Assembly (NCBI GenBank): GCA_934695425.1
Contig: CAKUVH010000006.1
Span: forward strand, 19,154 to 83,153
Source: an uncultured Eubacteriales bacterium
Lineage (GTDB): Bacteria; Bacillota; Clostridia; Oscillospirales; Acutalibacteraceae
Length of the DNA stretch: 64,000 nucleotides
Reading direction: 5' to 3'
A program made the position numbers and the translations under genes. Below are positions 50,179 through 60,012 of the stretch, piece by piece. The notes below the pieces were generated by a model, which was not told the DNA's origin, did not search any database, and worked only from the letters and a program-made list of their open reading frames with translations. Numbering within the stretch: position 1 is the stretch's first letter; each line of letters starts with the position of its first letter.

Positions 50179-51288
50179 ATGGGTTTTGAGTTCGATAATA
50201 ACACTGAGGAAATAGTTAAAATAAAAGTTGTCGGAGTAGGCGGCGGTGGCGGAAACGCTGTAAACAGAATGGTGGATTCGGGAGTAAAATGCGTTGAGTT
50301 TATCTGCGTTAACACAGATAGACAGGCTTTACTTCGTTCTAAGGCTACCAATAAAATTCAAATCGGAGAAAAAATCACCAGAGGTAAAGGCGCAGGTTCT
50401 AAGCCTGAAGTCGGTCAACGTGCCGCTGAAGAAAGCCGCGACGAAATAATCGCTGCACTTAAAGGCTCTGACATGGTATTCATAACTGCCGGTATGGGCG
50501 GCGGAACAGGAACAGGTGCTGCTCCTATAGTTGCACAAATCGCAAGAGAAATGGGAATTCTTACCATAGGAATCGTAACAAAGCCATTTGCATTTGAAGG
50601 CCAAAAGAGAATGGCTCAGGCAGAGCACGGAATCGCAGCATTAAGAGAACACGTTGATTCTTTGGTTGTAATTCCAAACGAAAGATTGAAACTCGCAAGC
50701 CAACAAAGAATCACTCTTATGAATGCATTTATCGTTGCCGATGATGTTTTAAGACAAGGTGTTCAGAGCATTTCTGACTTAATTCTTTTACCGGGTCTTG
50801 TAAACTTGGATTTCGCGGACGTAACATCTATAATGAAAGACGCCGGATACGCTCACATGGGAATCGGACAAGCAAGCGGAAAAGACAAAGCAGAAGTTGC
50901 TGCAAATATGGCAATCTCCAGCCCGCTTCTCGAAACAGCAATCAATGGCGCTAAAGGTGTAATCATTAATATTACCGCTTCGCCTGACATCGGGCTTGAT
51001 GAAATCGAAACTGCATCTTCGATTATTTCTCAGCAAGCTGATGAAGACGCAAACATCATTTGGGGTGCTGCTTTCGACGAGAATATGGACGATTCAATCA
51101 GCGTAACTGTTATCGCAACAGGATTTTCCACTCGTGAATCTTTCATGCCTGTCCCATCAAACGGTAAGCAAAACGGTGTACATAACGGAATGGATTCTTC
51201 AAAAAATAATTTTGCGCAATCAAATCAAAAAGAACAAGAAGATGAAAGTTTCTACGATATAATGTCGATATTCAAAAAAGACAGATAA
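50179..51288 (+). CDS. ftsZ: Cell division protein FtsZ
   Basis: Tubulin-like GTPase that forms the Z ring. 369 aa. N-terminal VVGVGGGGGNAVNRMV, tubulin signature GMGGGTGTGAAPIVA, T7 loop VNLDFADV. A short linker then a C-terminal peptide (SFYDIMSIFKKDR) that takes the place of the DIPTFLR-like peptide that binds FtsA/SepF; it is less canonical. GGAGG site; monocistronic between a promoter and a terminator, with no ftsA beside it. Confidence 0.98.
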   Translation: MGFEFDNNTEEIVKIKVVGVGGGGGNAVNRMVDSGVKCVEFICVNTDRQALLRSKATNKIQIGEKITRGKGAGSKPEVGQRAAEESRDEIIAALKGSDMVFITAGMGGGTGTGAAPIVAQIAREMGILTIGIVTKPFAFEGQKRMAQAEHGIAALREHVDSLVVIPNERLKLASQQRITLMNAFIVADDVLRQGVQSISDLILLPGLVNLDFADVTSIMKDAGYAHMGIGQASGKDKAEVAANMAISSPLLETAINGAKGVIINITASPDIGLDEIETASSIISQQADEDANIIWGAAFDENMDDSISVTVIATGFSTRESFMPVPSNGKQNGVHNGMDSSKNNFAQSNQKEQEDESFYDIMSIFKKDR

Positions 51289-51296
51289 AATAATTA

Positions 51297-51315
51297 CTCG
51301 GCTCATCGGGCCGAG
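51297..51315 (+). terminator. Intrinsic terminator of ftsZ
   Basis: CTCGGC / GCCGAG stem followed by TTTTTTG, 9 bp after the stop. Confidence 0.9.
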
Positions 51316-51354
51316 TTTTTTGTGCCCAAAACTTCTGTGTTTTGTGGCTACGTA

Positions 51355-51835
51355 TTGAATTTCATGGTGCTTGCAACATGTTTGCCTGCCATGAAATTGC
51401 TTTCATTATATGAAACTCGCAACGCTGGGCGGATTCAAAATACATCTTGGAATTGAATTTTCATGGTGTTTGCAACATGTGAAATTATTTTTATTATATG
51501 AAATTCCCAACGCTGGGCGGATTAAACTACATCTTCGCGTTGAATTTACGCGGCTCCTCCAAACATGTCTGCGTGCCGTGAAACTACTCTTATTATATGA
51601 AACTCACGGCGCTGAGCGGGTTAAACTACATCTTGGCGTTGAATTTCATGGTGCTTTCAACACGTTTGCGTGCCGTGAAATTGCTTTAATTATATGAAAC
51701 TTGCGGGTTAAACTACATCTTCACGTTGAATTTCATGGTACTTGCAAACATGTCTGCGTGCCGTGAAATCACTCTTATTATACAACAAACCCGCCACGGC
51801 GGGCGGGTTCCAAGTTTACATCTTGATATTGAATT
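51355..51835. repeat. Five degenerate hairpin-bearing tandem repeats between ftsZ and secA
   Basis: Five copies of an 87-103 bp unit starting TTGAATTT (at about 51355, 51453, 51540, 51639, 51726). Each has an inverted repeat TTTCATGG ... CC(A/G)TGAAA around a spacer rich in CAACATGTTTGC, then a T/A-rich stretch (TTATTATATGAAACT) and AACTACATCTT. Where the arms differ (CATGG with CCGTG) wobble pairing is kept. The unit start TACATCTTGATATTGAATTT also forms the 3' end of secA. No genes here. Confidence 0.8.
51788..51809 (-). terminator. Probable terminator of secA
   Basis: ACCCGCC / GGCGGGT stem then TTGTTGTATAATAA on minus, within the repeat region just after the secA stop. Confidence 0.65.
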
Positions 51836-54398
51836 TAAAGCAAAGCAGCATTTTTACTGTGTTTTCGCGGATGGTTTCAATCATGGCGTCAAACATGTCG
51901 AAGCCCTCAACCCTATACTCAACGACCGGGTCTCTCTGGCCGTATGCTCTAAGATTAATTCCTCGTTTTAACTCTTCCATCGCGTCAATGTGATCCATCC
52001 ATTGTTCATCAACATTGCTGAGAAGAACCACTCTTTCGAGCTCACGTGAGGCTTCTTCGCCCAAAATTTCTTCGTGTTTAATTCTGATATCCTGGGATCT
52101 CTTTCTTATAAACTCAACGATTTCATCGTAAGTCATATCAATCGGATTTTCGTCGCCGAATTTAAGTTCATCCTCTCTAAGAACCCATCCCATATAATAA
52201 CTTCTCAAGCCCTCGATATTCCAAGTTTCTTTCGCGGCACCGGGATTTATAAAGCGAGAAACGACTATCTTGGACATTTCATCAATCATCGAAATTATCA
52301 TCTTACTAATGTCTTCGCCGGCAAGAACCTGGTCACGCTGACCGTAGATAATTTCACGCTGACGATTAAGAACGTCGTCATATTGAAGTACATTTTTACG
52401 AATTGCAAAGTTGCGGCCTTCGATTTTTCTTTGAGCGGCTTCGATGGATCTTGTAAGCATTTTAGCTTCGAGAGGGGTCTCGTCATCAACATTAAGATGT
52501 TCCATCCAGCGTTTCAAGCGGTCTCCGCCAAAGAGTCTCATGAGGTCATCTTCAAGCGACAGATAAAATCGGCTCTTTCCTGGGTCACCTTGTCTTCCGG
52601 ATCTTCCGCGAAGCTGGTTGTCAATTCTTCTGGTTTCATGACGTTCCGTGCCGATTACATACAGTCCACCGACGTCTCTGACTTCTTTTGCGGCTCCTTC
52701 GAGATTCTTTTTATATTTTCTATAAAGGTCGTTATATTTTTCTCTTGCATTCAAAATTTTCTCGTCTTCTGTTTCAGAAAAGCTGTCGGCTTCGTTAATC
52801 ATTTCGTCGTCATAGCCCATTTTTTTGAGTTCAGTTCTGGCCATATATGCTGCGTTACCGCCCAAAATTATATCGGTTCCGCGTCCTGCCATGTTCGTTG
52901 CGATTGTAATAGCGCCCTTCTTGCCCGCCTGAGCAATGATAGCAGCTTCTTTTTCGTGATATTTAGCATTTAAAACTTCGTGCTTAATGCCTTTTTCTCT
53001 TAACAGATTACTTAAAATTTCGGATTTTTCAATCGAAACTGTACCGACAAGCACCGGCTGGCCTTTTTCGTGGCTTTCGATTATGTCTTTAACTATTGCA
53101 TGATATTTTCCCATTTGAGTTTTATAAACAACATCGGGAAGGTCTTCTCTTATAACCGGTTTGTTGGTAGGAATTGTAACGATATCGAGCTTATAAATCT
53201 CTCTGAATTCCTCTTCTTCAGTCATAGCAGTACCGGTCATTCCGGAAAGCTTATTATAAAGTCTGAAATAATTTTGGAAAGTGATTGAAGCTAAAGTTTT
53301 GGATTCTTTTTCAACTTTTACGCCTTCTTTTGCTTCGATTGCCTGATGAAGACCATCGTTGTATCTTCTTCCAATCATTATACGACCGGTAAATTCGTCA
53401 ACAATGAGGACTTCGCCATTTTTTACAACATAATCAATATCTTTTCTCATAACGCCATTAGCTTTGATGGCTTGGTTGATATGATGTTGTAAATTAAGGT
53501 GTTCGGGGTCTGTCAAGTTTTCAATGTTGAAATATTTTTCGGCTTTTTCCACGCCCGATTTTGTCAGAGTGGCTGTTTTTGCCTTTTCATCGACTACATA
53601 ATCGTGGTCTTGGAATAATTCTTCGTTGTCTTCTTTTGCGTCTATTTCGGCAACTTTTAACATTCTTAGAGATTTTGCAAAATTATCCGCGATTGTATAA
53701 AGTTCAGTAGATTTATCGCCTTCGCCCGAAATAATCAACGGAGTTCTTGCTTCGTCGATTAAAATTGAGTCCACTTCGTCAACTATAGCGAAATTATGTC
53801 CTCTTTGAACTTTGGCTCTCATATCCGTAACCATGTTGTCTCTCAAATAATCAAACCCGAACTCATTATTCGTGCCGTAGGTTATATCAGCAGCATAGGC
53901 TTTGATTTTTTTCTGTCTGGTATCTCCACTCAAAACAAGGCCTACAGTTAAGCCCAGGAATTTATAAATCTTACCCATTTCTTCGGAGTCACGCTTTGCC
54001 AAATAGTCGTTTACAGTTACGACATGAACGCCTTTTCCGGTAAGAGCATTAAGATAAGCCGGCATGGTTTCGACCAAAGTTTTACCTTCACCGGTCATCA
54101 TTTCACTGATTCTTCCTTGATGAAGAACTATTCCGCCCAAAACTTGAACCGGGAATGGACGCATTCCAAGAACTCTGTCGGCAGCTTCGCGGCAAATCGC
54201 AAATGCATCAGGGAGAATATCGTCCAAAGTTTCACCGTTTTTAAGACGTTCCTTTAGCACCGGCGTTTGAGAAGCAAGCTCCTCGTCGGTCATATTTAAA
54301 TACTTGGTTTCTAAATTATATACCGCATTTGCTATCGGTCTTATACGTTTGAGTTCACGTTTGCTGTAATTTCCAAACAATAATTTTAAAAAACTCAT
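51816..54398 (-). CDS. secA: Preprotein translocase ATPase SecA
   Basis: ATPase that drives Sec-dependent export through SecYEG. 860 aa. Walker A MTGEGKTLVETMPAY, Walker B IVDEVDSILIDEARTPL, motif VI GRSGRQGDPGKSRFYLS. The C-terminus ends TVKMLLCFKFNIKM with no SecB/metal-binding C3H tail, which Firmicutes often lack. The last codons coincide with the first unit of the downstream repeat. GAGAGGTG site. Confidence 0.97.
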   Translation of the reverse strand: MSFLKLLFGNYSKRELKRIRPIANAVYNLETKYLNMTDEELASQTPVLKERLKNGETLDDILPDAFAICREAADRVLGMRPFPVQVLGGIVLHQGRISEMMTGEGKTLVETMPAYLNALTGKGVHVVTVNDYLAKRDSEEMGKIYKFLGLTVGLVLSGDTRQKKIKAYAADITYGTNNEFGFDYLRDNMVTDMRAKVQRGHNFAIVDEVDSILIDEARTPLIISGEGDKSTELYTIADNFAKSLRMLKVAEIDAKEDNEELFQDHDYVVDEKAKTATLTKSGVEKAEKYFNIENLTDPEHLNLQHHINQAIKANGVMRKDIDYVVKNGEVLIVDEFTGRIMIGRRYNDGLHQAIEAKEGVKVEKESKTLASITFQNYFRLYNKLSGMTGTAMTEEEEFREIYKLDIVTIPTNKPVIREDLPDVVYKTQMGKYHAIVKDIIESHEKGQPVLVGTVSIEKSEILSNLLREKGIKHEVLNAKYHEKEAAIIAQAGKKGAITIATNMAGRGTDIILGGNAAYMARTELKKMGYDDEMINEADSFSETEDEKILNAREKYNDLYRKYKKNLEGAAKEVRDVGGLYVIGTERHETRRIDNQLRGRSGRQGDPGKSRFYLSLEDDLMRLFGGDRLKRWMEHLNVDDETPLEAKMLTRSIEAAQRKIEGRNFAIRKNVLQYDDVLNRQREIIYGQRDQVLAGEDISKMIISMIDEMSKIVVSRFINPGAAKETWNIEGLRSYYMGWVLREDELKFGDENPIDMTYDEIVEFIRKRSQDIRIKHEEILGEEASRELERVVLLSNVDEQWMDHIDAMEELKRGINLRAYGQRDPVVEYRVEGFDMFDAMIETIRENTVKMLLCFKFNIKM

Positions 54399-54673
54399 AT
54401 TTTACACCTCTCGATATTAATTTAACGCTATTTTTAGTCTTATTTTAATTCAAAACAGAAGTAAAATCTACTATAAAATTAATTTTAAAAAAGTTTTTCA
54501 CAAACTAAGCGTATTTATGTGAATACATAACTATCTCAATTTATAATAGTATCATATTTTTAAAAGCAAAACATACATTATTGTAAATTTTAACTAAGCT
54601 TATCGTATTCTTATTTGATTTTAATATTAATTTATAATAGAATAAAATAAAACAAAAAAAGGAGTGAATTATT

Positions 54674-55177
54674 GTGACAAGCCACTTTGAAGAAGTATTT
54701 AAGCTCATGGAAAAATCTTTTCCGAAGGATGAATATCGCACCAAGGAAAATCAAAAAAAGCTTTTGAAAAATCCTATGTACAAACTGGACGTCAAAACCG
54801 ATGAATCCGGCAAAACGATAGCATTCCTTGCCAGCTGGGACTTCCCGAAATTTACATTTATCGAGCATTTGGCGGTCGACCCTTCTTGCAGAGGAAAAGG
54901 AACGGGTTCAAAAATAATGAAAGATTTTATAAACAATTCCAAAAAGCCTATCGTGCTTGAAATTGAAATTCCTAATGACGAAATCAGCATAAAAAGAAAA
55001 AATTTTTACGAAAAATTAGGATTCAAACTAAATAATCACGAATATTATCAACTGCCTCTAAGAAAAGGGGACAAGCCCATGAAATTGAATTTGATGAGCT
55101 ATCCCGAGGAGATCCCGGATGAAAACTTTGAAATAATAGAAAATATTATTCAGAGTTTTGTTTATCCGGAATTTTAA
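54674..55177 (+). CDS. GNAT-family N-acetyltransferase
   Basis: 167 aa. Acetyl-CoA-binding motif A HLAVDPSCRGKGTGSKIMKD (R/QxxGxG/A), motif B YEKLGFKLNNHEYY. GTG start at 54674 with AAGGAG upstream. The substrate is unknown. The last codons overlap the converging gpsA by 4 bp. The 275-bp gap before it carries a TATAAT-like box near 54633. Confidence 0.85.
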   Translation: MTSHFEEVFKLMEKSFPKDEYRTKENQKKLLKNPMYKLDVKTDESGKTIAFLASWDFPKFTFIEHLAVDPSCRGKGTGSKIMKDFINNSKKPIVLEIEIPNDEISIKRKNFYEKLGFKLNNHEYYQLPLRKGDKPMKLNLMSYPEEIPDENFEIIENIIQSFVYPEF

Positions 55178-56145
55178 AATTCGTTCTTTATACTTCTCAA
55201 AAACAAATCTGTAACTGATTCTTTGGTTACTGATTTGTTTTTTACGGCTTGATTTACTGCATTACAAATGGGCAGGTCAACTTTGTATTTTTTGCCGAGC
55301 TCAACAATCGCATAAGAAGTCGCCACGCCTTCAGCGAGCTTGTCGTAAGGCTTGTTCGTGGCAAGGAGTTCGCCGAATTTCCGATTATTACTATGAGGAG
55401 AAAATAAAGTAGCCTGATAATCACCCAGATGAGCGAGCCCGAACGCAGACAATGGATTGCCTCCCATGGCTTTTATTAGACGAGAAATTTCCATAGTGCC
55501 TCTTGACATAAGCGCACCTTTGAGCGAAACATATCCAAGCCCGTCCAAAATTCCTGCAGCTATGCCCATTACGTTTTTCGCAGCGGCTCCTATTTCGCTG
55601 CCGATAAGATCAGTGCCGTAATAAAATCTTATAAGAGAGCTCGAAAATTTATTGACGAGTTCTTTTTTTACCTCATCTTTTTTGGAATCTATTACCATAC
55701 AATTGGGAATCCCATCGGCGAAATCCTGAACATGACCCGGACCGACCCAAACCGCAATATTCGAATCCTCGCCGAGATATTGTTCCATCACCTGAGAAAG
55801 CCTCCGACCGGTGCTTTCTTCTATTCCTTTCATGCAAAGAACGAAAGTCTTTTTCTTTAAATCATTTAGACTGAATTCCTCGGATAAATCCTTCATAAAA
55901 TCGGACAAGCACTGCGCACTTATGGATATAATTATGATTTCAGAGTGGCCGAGTGCTTTTTTAATATCATCGGTCAAAACGATTTTTTCATCCAAATTAA
56001 GCCACTCATTTTTTCGCTTCTCAACAAGCTTTGCAAGGTGATTGGAACCTTTGCGCCCCCAAAGTACAACATTTTTACCTATTTTATTCAAATACCACGC
56101 GATAAAGGTTCCCCATCGGCCGCACCCCAAAACAGATACATTCAT
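55174..56145 (-). CDS. gpsA: NAD(P)H-dependent glycerol-3-phosphate dehydrogenase
   Basis: Reduces dihydroxyacetone phosphate to sn-glycerol-3-phosphate for phospholipid synthesis. 323 aa from ATG 56145 with AAAGGA upstream; the longer reading to 56187 is without a site. Rossmann motif VSVLGCGRWGTFIAWYLN and the GpsA core IGSEIGAAAKNVMGIAAGI are present. The Rossmann loop reads GCGRWG instead of the more common GAGSWG. Confidence 0.9.
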   Translation of the reverse strand: MNVSVLGCGRWGTFIAWYLNKIGKNVVLWGRKGSNHLAKLVEKRKNEWLNLDEKIVLTDDIKKALGHSEIIIISISAQCLSDFMKDLSEEFSLNDLKKKTFVLCMKGIEESTGRRLSQVMEQYLGEDSNIAVWVGPGHVQDFADGIPNCMVIDSKKDEVKKELVNKFSSSLIRFYYGTDLIGSEIGAAAKNVMGIAAGILDGLGYVSLKGALMSRGTMEISRLIKAMGGNPLSAFGLAHLGDYQATLFSPHSNNRKFGELLATNKPYDKLAEGVATSYAIVELGKKYKVDLPICNAVNQAVKNKSVTKESVTDLFLRSIKNEF

Positions 56146-56204
56146 TGTAAAAATCCTTTCTTTTGAACAATTATGGTTACACTCCAAATCCGACCTTAAA
56201 AATA

Positions 56205-57140
56205 CTATGCTTTATTTTTGCTTCCCATTACATTTTCGATTTTGTGTTTAACGACCTCTTCGATTGATGTTCTGGCTGCGGATAGATATTTACGAGGATC
56301 GAAATTCTCGGGATGCTCGCTAAAGCTCTTTCTTATTGACGCCGTCATTGCAAGTCTTAAATCGGAATCCACATTTATTTTGCATACGGCCAAACTCGCT
56401 GCCTTGCGGAGCATTTCTTCGGGGATGCCTATCGCCTCATCCAATTTCCCACCGAATTCGTTTATTTCTTTTACATATTTTTGAATTACGCTCGAGGCTC
56501 CATGTAAAACAATCGGGAAGCCGGGCAATTTCTTTTCTATTTCGTCCAAAATATCAAATCTAAGTTCGGGCTTTTGACCGGGTTTGAATTTATATGCTCC
56601 GTGGCTTGTGCCGATGGCAACCGCTAAAGAATCCACGCCTGTTATTTTTACAAAATCTTCAACTTGTTCGGGGTCGGTGTAAAAAGATTTTTCTTCAGAA
56701 ACATTAACTTTATCCTCAATACCCGAAAGGCTGCCGAGTTCACCTTCAACGGAAATGCCGTATTTATGGGCATAATCGCAAACTTTTTTGGTCACTTCGA
56801 TATTTTTTTCATATTCAAGCGAAGAGCCGTCAATCATAACAGAAGTAAATCCGCTGTCAATACAATTTTTACAAAGTTCAAAAGAATCGCCATGATCCAA
56901 ATGCAAAGCTATCGGGATGTTTGTTTCTTCGCAGGCAGCTTCGACGAGTTTTCTCATATATGTAGCACCGGCGTATTTTCTTGCTCCGGATGAAGCTTGA
57001 AGTATCAGCGGCGAGGACATTTCTTGTGCGGCTTTGGTTATTCCTTGGACTATTTCCATATTATTTACATTAAAAGCCCCTACTGCGTAGCCTTCTTTGT
57101 AAGCTTTTTTTAGCATCGAATTTGTATTTACTAAATTCAT
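56205..57140 (-). CDS. fba: Class II fructose-bisphosphate aldolase
   Basis: Zinc-dependent aldolase of glycolysis. 311 aa from ATG 57140 (GAGGTG upstream; three-codon shorter than the open frame). Zinc and active-site motifs: IALHLDHGDSFE, GFTSVMIDGSSLEYEKNIE, EGELGSLSG, and GTSHGAYKF, PIVLHGASS. Located just before tRNA-Thr on the other strand. Confidence 0.93.
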   Translation of the reverse strand: MNLVNTNSMLKKAYKEGYAVGAFNVNNMEIVQGITKAAQEMSSPLILQASSGARKYAGATYMRKLVEAACEETNIPIALHLDHGDSFELCKNCIDSGFTSVMIDGSSLEYEKNIEVTKKVCDYAHKYGISVEGELGSLSGIEDKVNVSEEKSFYTDPEQVEDFVKITGVDSLAVAIGTSHGAYKFKPGQKPELRFDILDEIEKKLPGFPIVLHGASSVIQKYVKEINEFGGKLDEAIGIPEEMLRKAASLAVCKINVDSDLRLAMTASIRKSFSEHPENFDPRKYLSAARTSIEEVVKHKIENVMGSKNKA

Positions 57141-57223
57141 TATAAGCACCTCTTATTAAATATTAAGTTACTGGTCTATTATACTATAAACTGAAAAATA
57201 TAATAACCTAAAATATAATATCA

Positions 57224-57252
57224 TTGACTAAAATATAAAAATTGTATATAAT
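57224..57252 (+). promoter_or_regulatory. Sigma-A promoter of tRNA-Thr
   Basis: TTGACT (57224-57229), 17 bp, TATAAT (57247-57252), 9 bp before the tRNA. Confidence 0.85.
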
Positions 57253-57261
57253 CTTATATAT

Positions 57262-57337
57262 GCTACCGTAGCTCAGGTGGTAGAGCAGCTGATTCGTAAT
57301 CAGCAGGTCGGCGGTTCGAGTCCGCCCGGTAGCTCCA
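57262..57337 (+). tRNA. tRNA-Thr (anticodon CGT)
   Basis: 76 nt: acceptor GCTACCG / CGGTAGC, D arm TAGCTCAGGTGGTAGAGC, anticodon stem CTGAT / ATCAG with loop TCGTA centred on CGT, T arm GGTTCGAGTCC, discriminator T and encoded CCA. Confidence 0.96.
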
Positions 57338-57352
57338 GAGACAAAAATAAAA

Positions 57353-57370
57353 CGTACTCATAAGAGTACG
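57353..57370. terminator. Terminator after tRNA-Thr
   Basis: CGTACTC-ATAA-GAGTACG then CTTTTTTTAA; the A run on the other side lets it also stop the minus-strand unit. Confidence 0.85.
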
Positions 57371-57376
57371 CTTTTT

Positions 57377-57907
57377 TTAATGGCTATGTCCGTCAAAACC
57401 GTGGCTATCTGTAATCGGGTCTTTGAAAAGAAATATTTTCGGAGGATTTATAGTAAATCTAAGATACATATAAATAATCAAAATTAAATTCAAGATAGCT
57501 AAACAATTTGCTATCGGCGAAACTCCATCATACTTTAAAATGCTGTACGAAATCCATTGACCGATTATCGCCGAAAAAACAAAATCGAGAATTCCGAGTA
57601 TTAAAAGTTCTTTTTTTAAAATCCAATAATAAATATAAAAAATTATCGGGATGAGCAGCATCATGGCGGTTATAGATAGCGCCTTAGCAAGAATAAAATT
57701 AGGGTTAGAGTACAAAAACGGAGTTTCAATAATCATCCAAATGAGCGACGGCCCTATCACCATTTTCATGTGTTCCCATGTTGATTCATTAACCGCACAG
57801 AGTATTCCCGCCAGCTTGTTGTGCCCCGACCATTCATATATAAAATGCGAACACGTGCCAAATACCAGAACAAATAAAAGTCCAAGTGCTTCCAAAGTAA
57901 GTTCCAT
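57377..57907 (-). CDS. DUF6512-like integral membrane protein
   Basis: 176 aa, five predicted TM helices. The conserved-looking part is HFIYEWSGHNKLAGILCAVN then ESTWEHMKMVIGP, with a His-rich C-terminus (DSHGFDGHSH). AAGGAG lies before the ATG. Its function is not known. It follows the AAA+ ATPase gene by 12 bp on the same strand, so it may be co-transcribed with the injection-like genes by chance or by function. Confidence 0.6.
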   Translation of the reverse strand: MELTLEALGLLFVLVFGTCSHFIYEWSGHNKLAGILCAVNESTWEHMKMVIGPSLIWMIIETPFLYSNPNFILAKALSITAMMLLIPIIFYIYYWILKKELLILGILDFVFSAIIGQWISYSILKYDGVSPIANCLAILNLILIIYMYLRFTINPPKIFLFKDPITDSHGFDGHSH

Positions 57908-57919
57908 AATAATTCTCCT

Positions 57920-59992
57920 TTACAATAAATATGCATATTGAGCGAAATCGCTCTTTGAAACCATTTTCCCTTGTTTTTTGAGTTCATATTCTATACTTTT
58001 TATAATATGTTTCATTTCAACCTTGTCGGATTCCGAAGCAGCCATAAAGCTTGAGGTTAAAACGATATTTTTTATGCTACCTCCCGCAATTTCAAAATTC
58101 TTTGCAAGATATTCAAAATTGACATCATCCGAAATGGGCGTCTTATTCGGGAACATTTTTTTCCATATTTTTAAACGAAGGTCAAAATCCGGAAGATTAA
58201 AGTGCACTACATAGTTTATTCTTCGGAAAAAGGCTTTATCAATATTTTCTATAAAATTGGTTGTCATTATTGTGATTCCGCTGTATTCCTCCATCTTTTG
58301 AAGGAGGTAAGAAGTTTCAACATTGGCGTTCTTGTCGTGGGAATCTTTAACTTCGGTTCTTTTTCCGAATAATGCGTCGGTTTCATCAAAAAGCAAAACC
58401 GCATTGCTTTTTTTGGCGCTTTCAAAAACTTCGCTCAGATTTTTTTCGGATTCTCCTATATATTTCGAAATAACTTTGGAAAGATCGACACGATATACTT
58501 CCAAATCCAAATCGCTCGCCACAACCTGAGCAGCCATGGTTTTACCTGTACCCGGAGGGCCTGTAAACAGCATACTTAGACCTCTCCCGTAAAGAATCCG
58601 CTTGCTCATACCCCATTTATCATAGACTATATGTTTATATTTTATTTGATTGCAAGCTCTTACAAGGAGTTCTTTTTGTTGAGCCGGGAGAACGATATCG
58701 TTCCAGGTATGTTTTTTCTTAATAAGAACAGCTTTGTCGGATAAATTGCCGATTGTCTGGTGATGAGCGCATTTGCTTAGCGTTTTGCTGTCAATTTTAT
58801 CTTTATGATTATATTTACATTCAAGATAGGCTTCTTTGCAGGTGTTTTTTATTTGCAGAGGAGTAAACTGGAATTTATTTGAAATCTCCCTTACATTCAA
58901 GTTCTCATCCTTCTCAAATTCAGAAAGTTCCTTTTCCCACATTCTAAAACTTTCTTCGTCCGAAAGTTCATCTATGAAAAAATTAATCACAGGGACGTTA
59001 AGTTCCGTCATATAAACGTATTTTTCCGAATTTGAAAGCACAAACACAACCTGCGAAAAATTAGAAGCTTTCTTGAATATAAATTTTTTATAGAGCGAAT
59101 TTTTTGAATCTTCGACAGCTTCAAAATTATGAAAGCAAAGGTAGCTGTCAGTTATAAGTGCCAATCTGAAAATAGAAACTAACTTTGAAAGGCTTTCTTT
59201 TGATTCCGTGGAAAAATAATTAAAATCCACTTCTATCAGGTCTTTGCCCAGCATATCGCACACACGCCTTACGATGGTTTTTTTGCCCACTCCTTTGATT
59301 CCGCTAATATTAATGCACATTGGCTCTTTGTCGATGTTTTTCAAAAAATCAAAAAGCTTAGAAGATAATTCTTCGTGAACAATTAGAGCTTCGCTTTCGT
59401 CGTCGGCGCCTCGTTGTTTCATGCCGCTGTACCCTATATTTTCGCTTATATTGCTTATAATCGCCTCAAAAATGCACGGGTCACACTTCAAAGAATCCTC
59501 AACGAAACATATAGATTCCAATTTTTGTTTTGATTCAAAATAAATATCGGAAAAGTCAGATGCGTCGGATGAATCCTTAACCAAAGAATATATCTTAAAA
59601 AGTAATTCATACGAAAGATTTTTACTGTCGGGGTTGTTGTCGATCTTCAAAAAATCCAAAAGGTAATTTCTGTCAAATTCAATTAGGACGGAACTCAAAA
59701 CGCAAAACCATTCAAAACCGGTGAGCGAAAATAAATTTTTAAAATATTCACCGAAAAAAAACTTTGGTTTTGACGCCATTATTCGTGATTTTACGTGAGA
59801 TTTAATATGAATATAATTCTCCAAAAATTTCATGTGAACGGACTCAAAATCGCCGTTTTCCAAGGCTTCCAAATACAGCCCGACGTACATTTGCACGAAT
59901 ACGAACTGGTCTTTGAGATAATCAGAATATGATTCGTAAGGCTGCCCGCCCAAACTATAGTCAACTAATTCTTGAATGTTGTATTCCATCAT
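57920..59992 (-). CDS. Two-P-loop AAA+ ATPase of contractile-injection-system type
   Basis: 690 aa. A helical N-terminal part, a first degenerate P-loop ISGIKGVGKKTIVRR near residue 229, then a full AAA+ module near residue 475: Walker A LLFTGPPGTGKTMAAQV, Walker B AVLLFDETDALFGKR, sensor ITIMTTNFIEN and arginine finger AFFRRINYVV. A similar C-terminal AAA+ module is found in eCIS gene 15 (Afp15/Pvc15-type) ATPases, which act in particle assembly or release. Start at ATG 59992 with GGAG upstream. The neighbouring DUF4255 protein supports the assignment. Confidence 0.7.
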   Translation of the reverse strand: MMEYNIQELVDYSLGGQPYESYSDYLKDQFVFVQMYVGLYLEALENGDFESVHMKFLENYIHIKSHVKSRIMASKPKFFFGEYFKNLFSLTGFEWFCVLSSVLIEFDRNYLLDFLKIDNNPDSKNLSYELLFKIYSLVKDSSDASDFSDIYFESKQKLESICFVEDSLKCDPCIFEAIISNISENIGYSGMKQRGADDESEALIVHEELSSKLFDFLKNIDKEPMCINISGIKGVGKKTIVRRVCDMLGKDLIEVDFNYFSTESKESLSKLVSIFRLALITDSYLCFHNFEAVEDSKNSLYKKFIFKKASNFSQVVFVLSNSEKYVYMTELNVPVINFFIDELSDEESFRMWEKELSEFEKDENLNVREISNKFQFTPLQIKNTCKEAYLECKYNHKDKIDSKTLSKCAHHQTIGNLSDKAVLIKKKHTWNDIVLPAQQKELLVRACNQIKYKHIVYDKWGMSKRILYGRGLSMLFTGPPGTGKTMAAQVVASDLDLEVYRVDLSKVISKYIGESEKNLSEVFESAKKSNAVLLFDETDALFGKRTEVKDSHDKNANVETSYLLQKMEEYSGITIMTTNFIENIDKAFFRRINYVVHFNLPDFDLRLKIWKKMFPNKTPISDDVNFEYLAKNFEIAGGSIKNIVLTSSFMAASESDKVEMKHIIKSIEYELKKQGKMVSKSDFAQYAYLL

Positions 59993-60012
59993 CAGGCACT
60001 CCGATTTAAAAA

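Noticed and set aside
51355..51835. CRISPR array
   Set aside because: Unit lengths vary (87-103 bp), no constant 25-37-bp repeat with unique spacers, and no cas genes; these are degenerate tandem hairpin repeats.
52074..52973. 299-codon plus-strand ORF
   Set aside because: Antisense to secA, including motif VI; a shadow frame.
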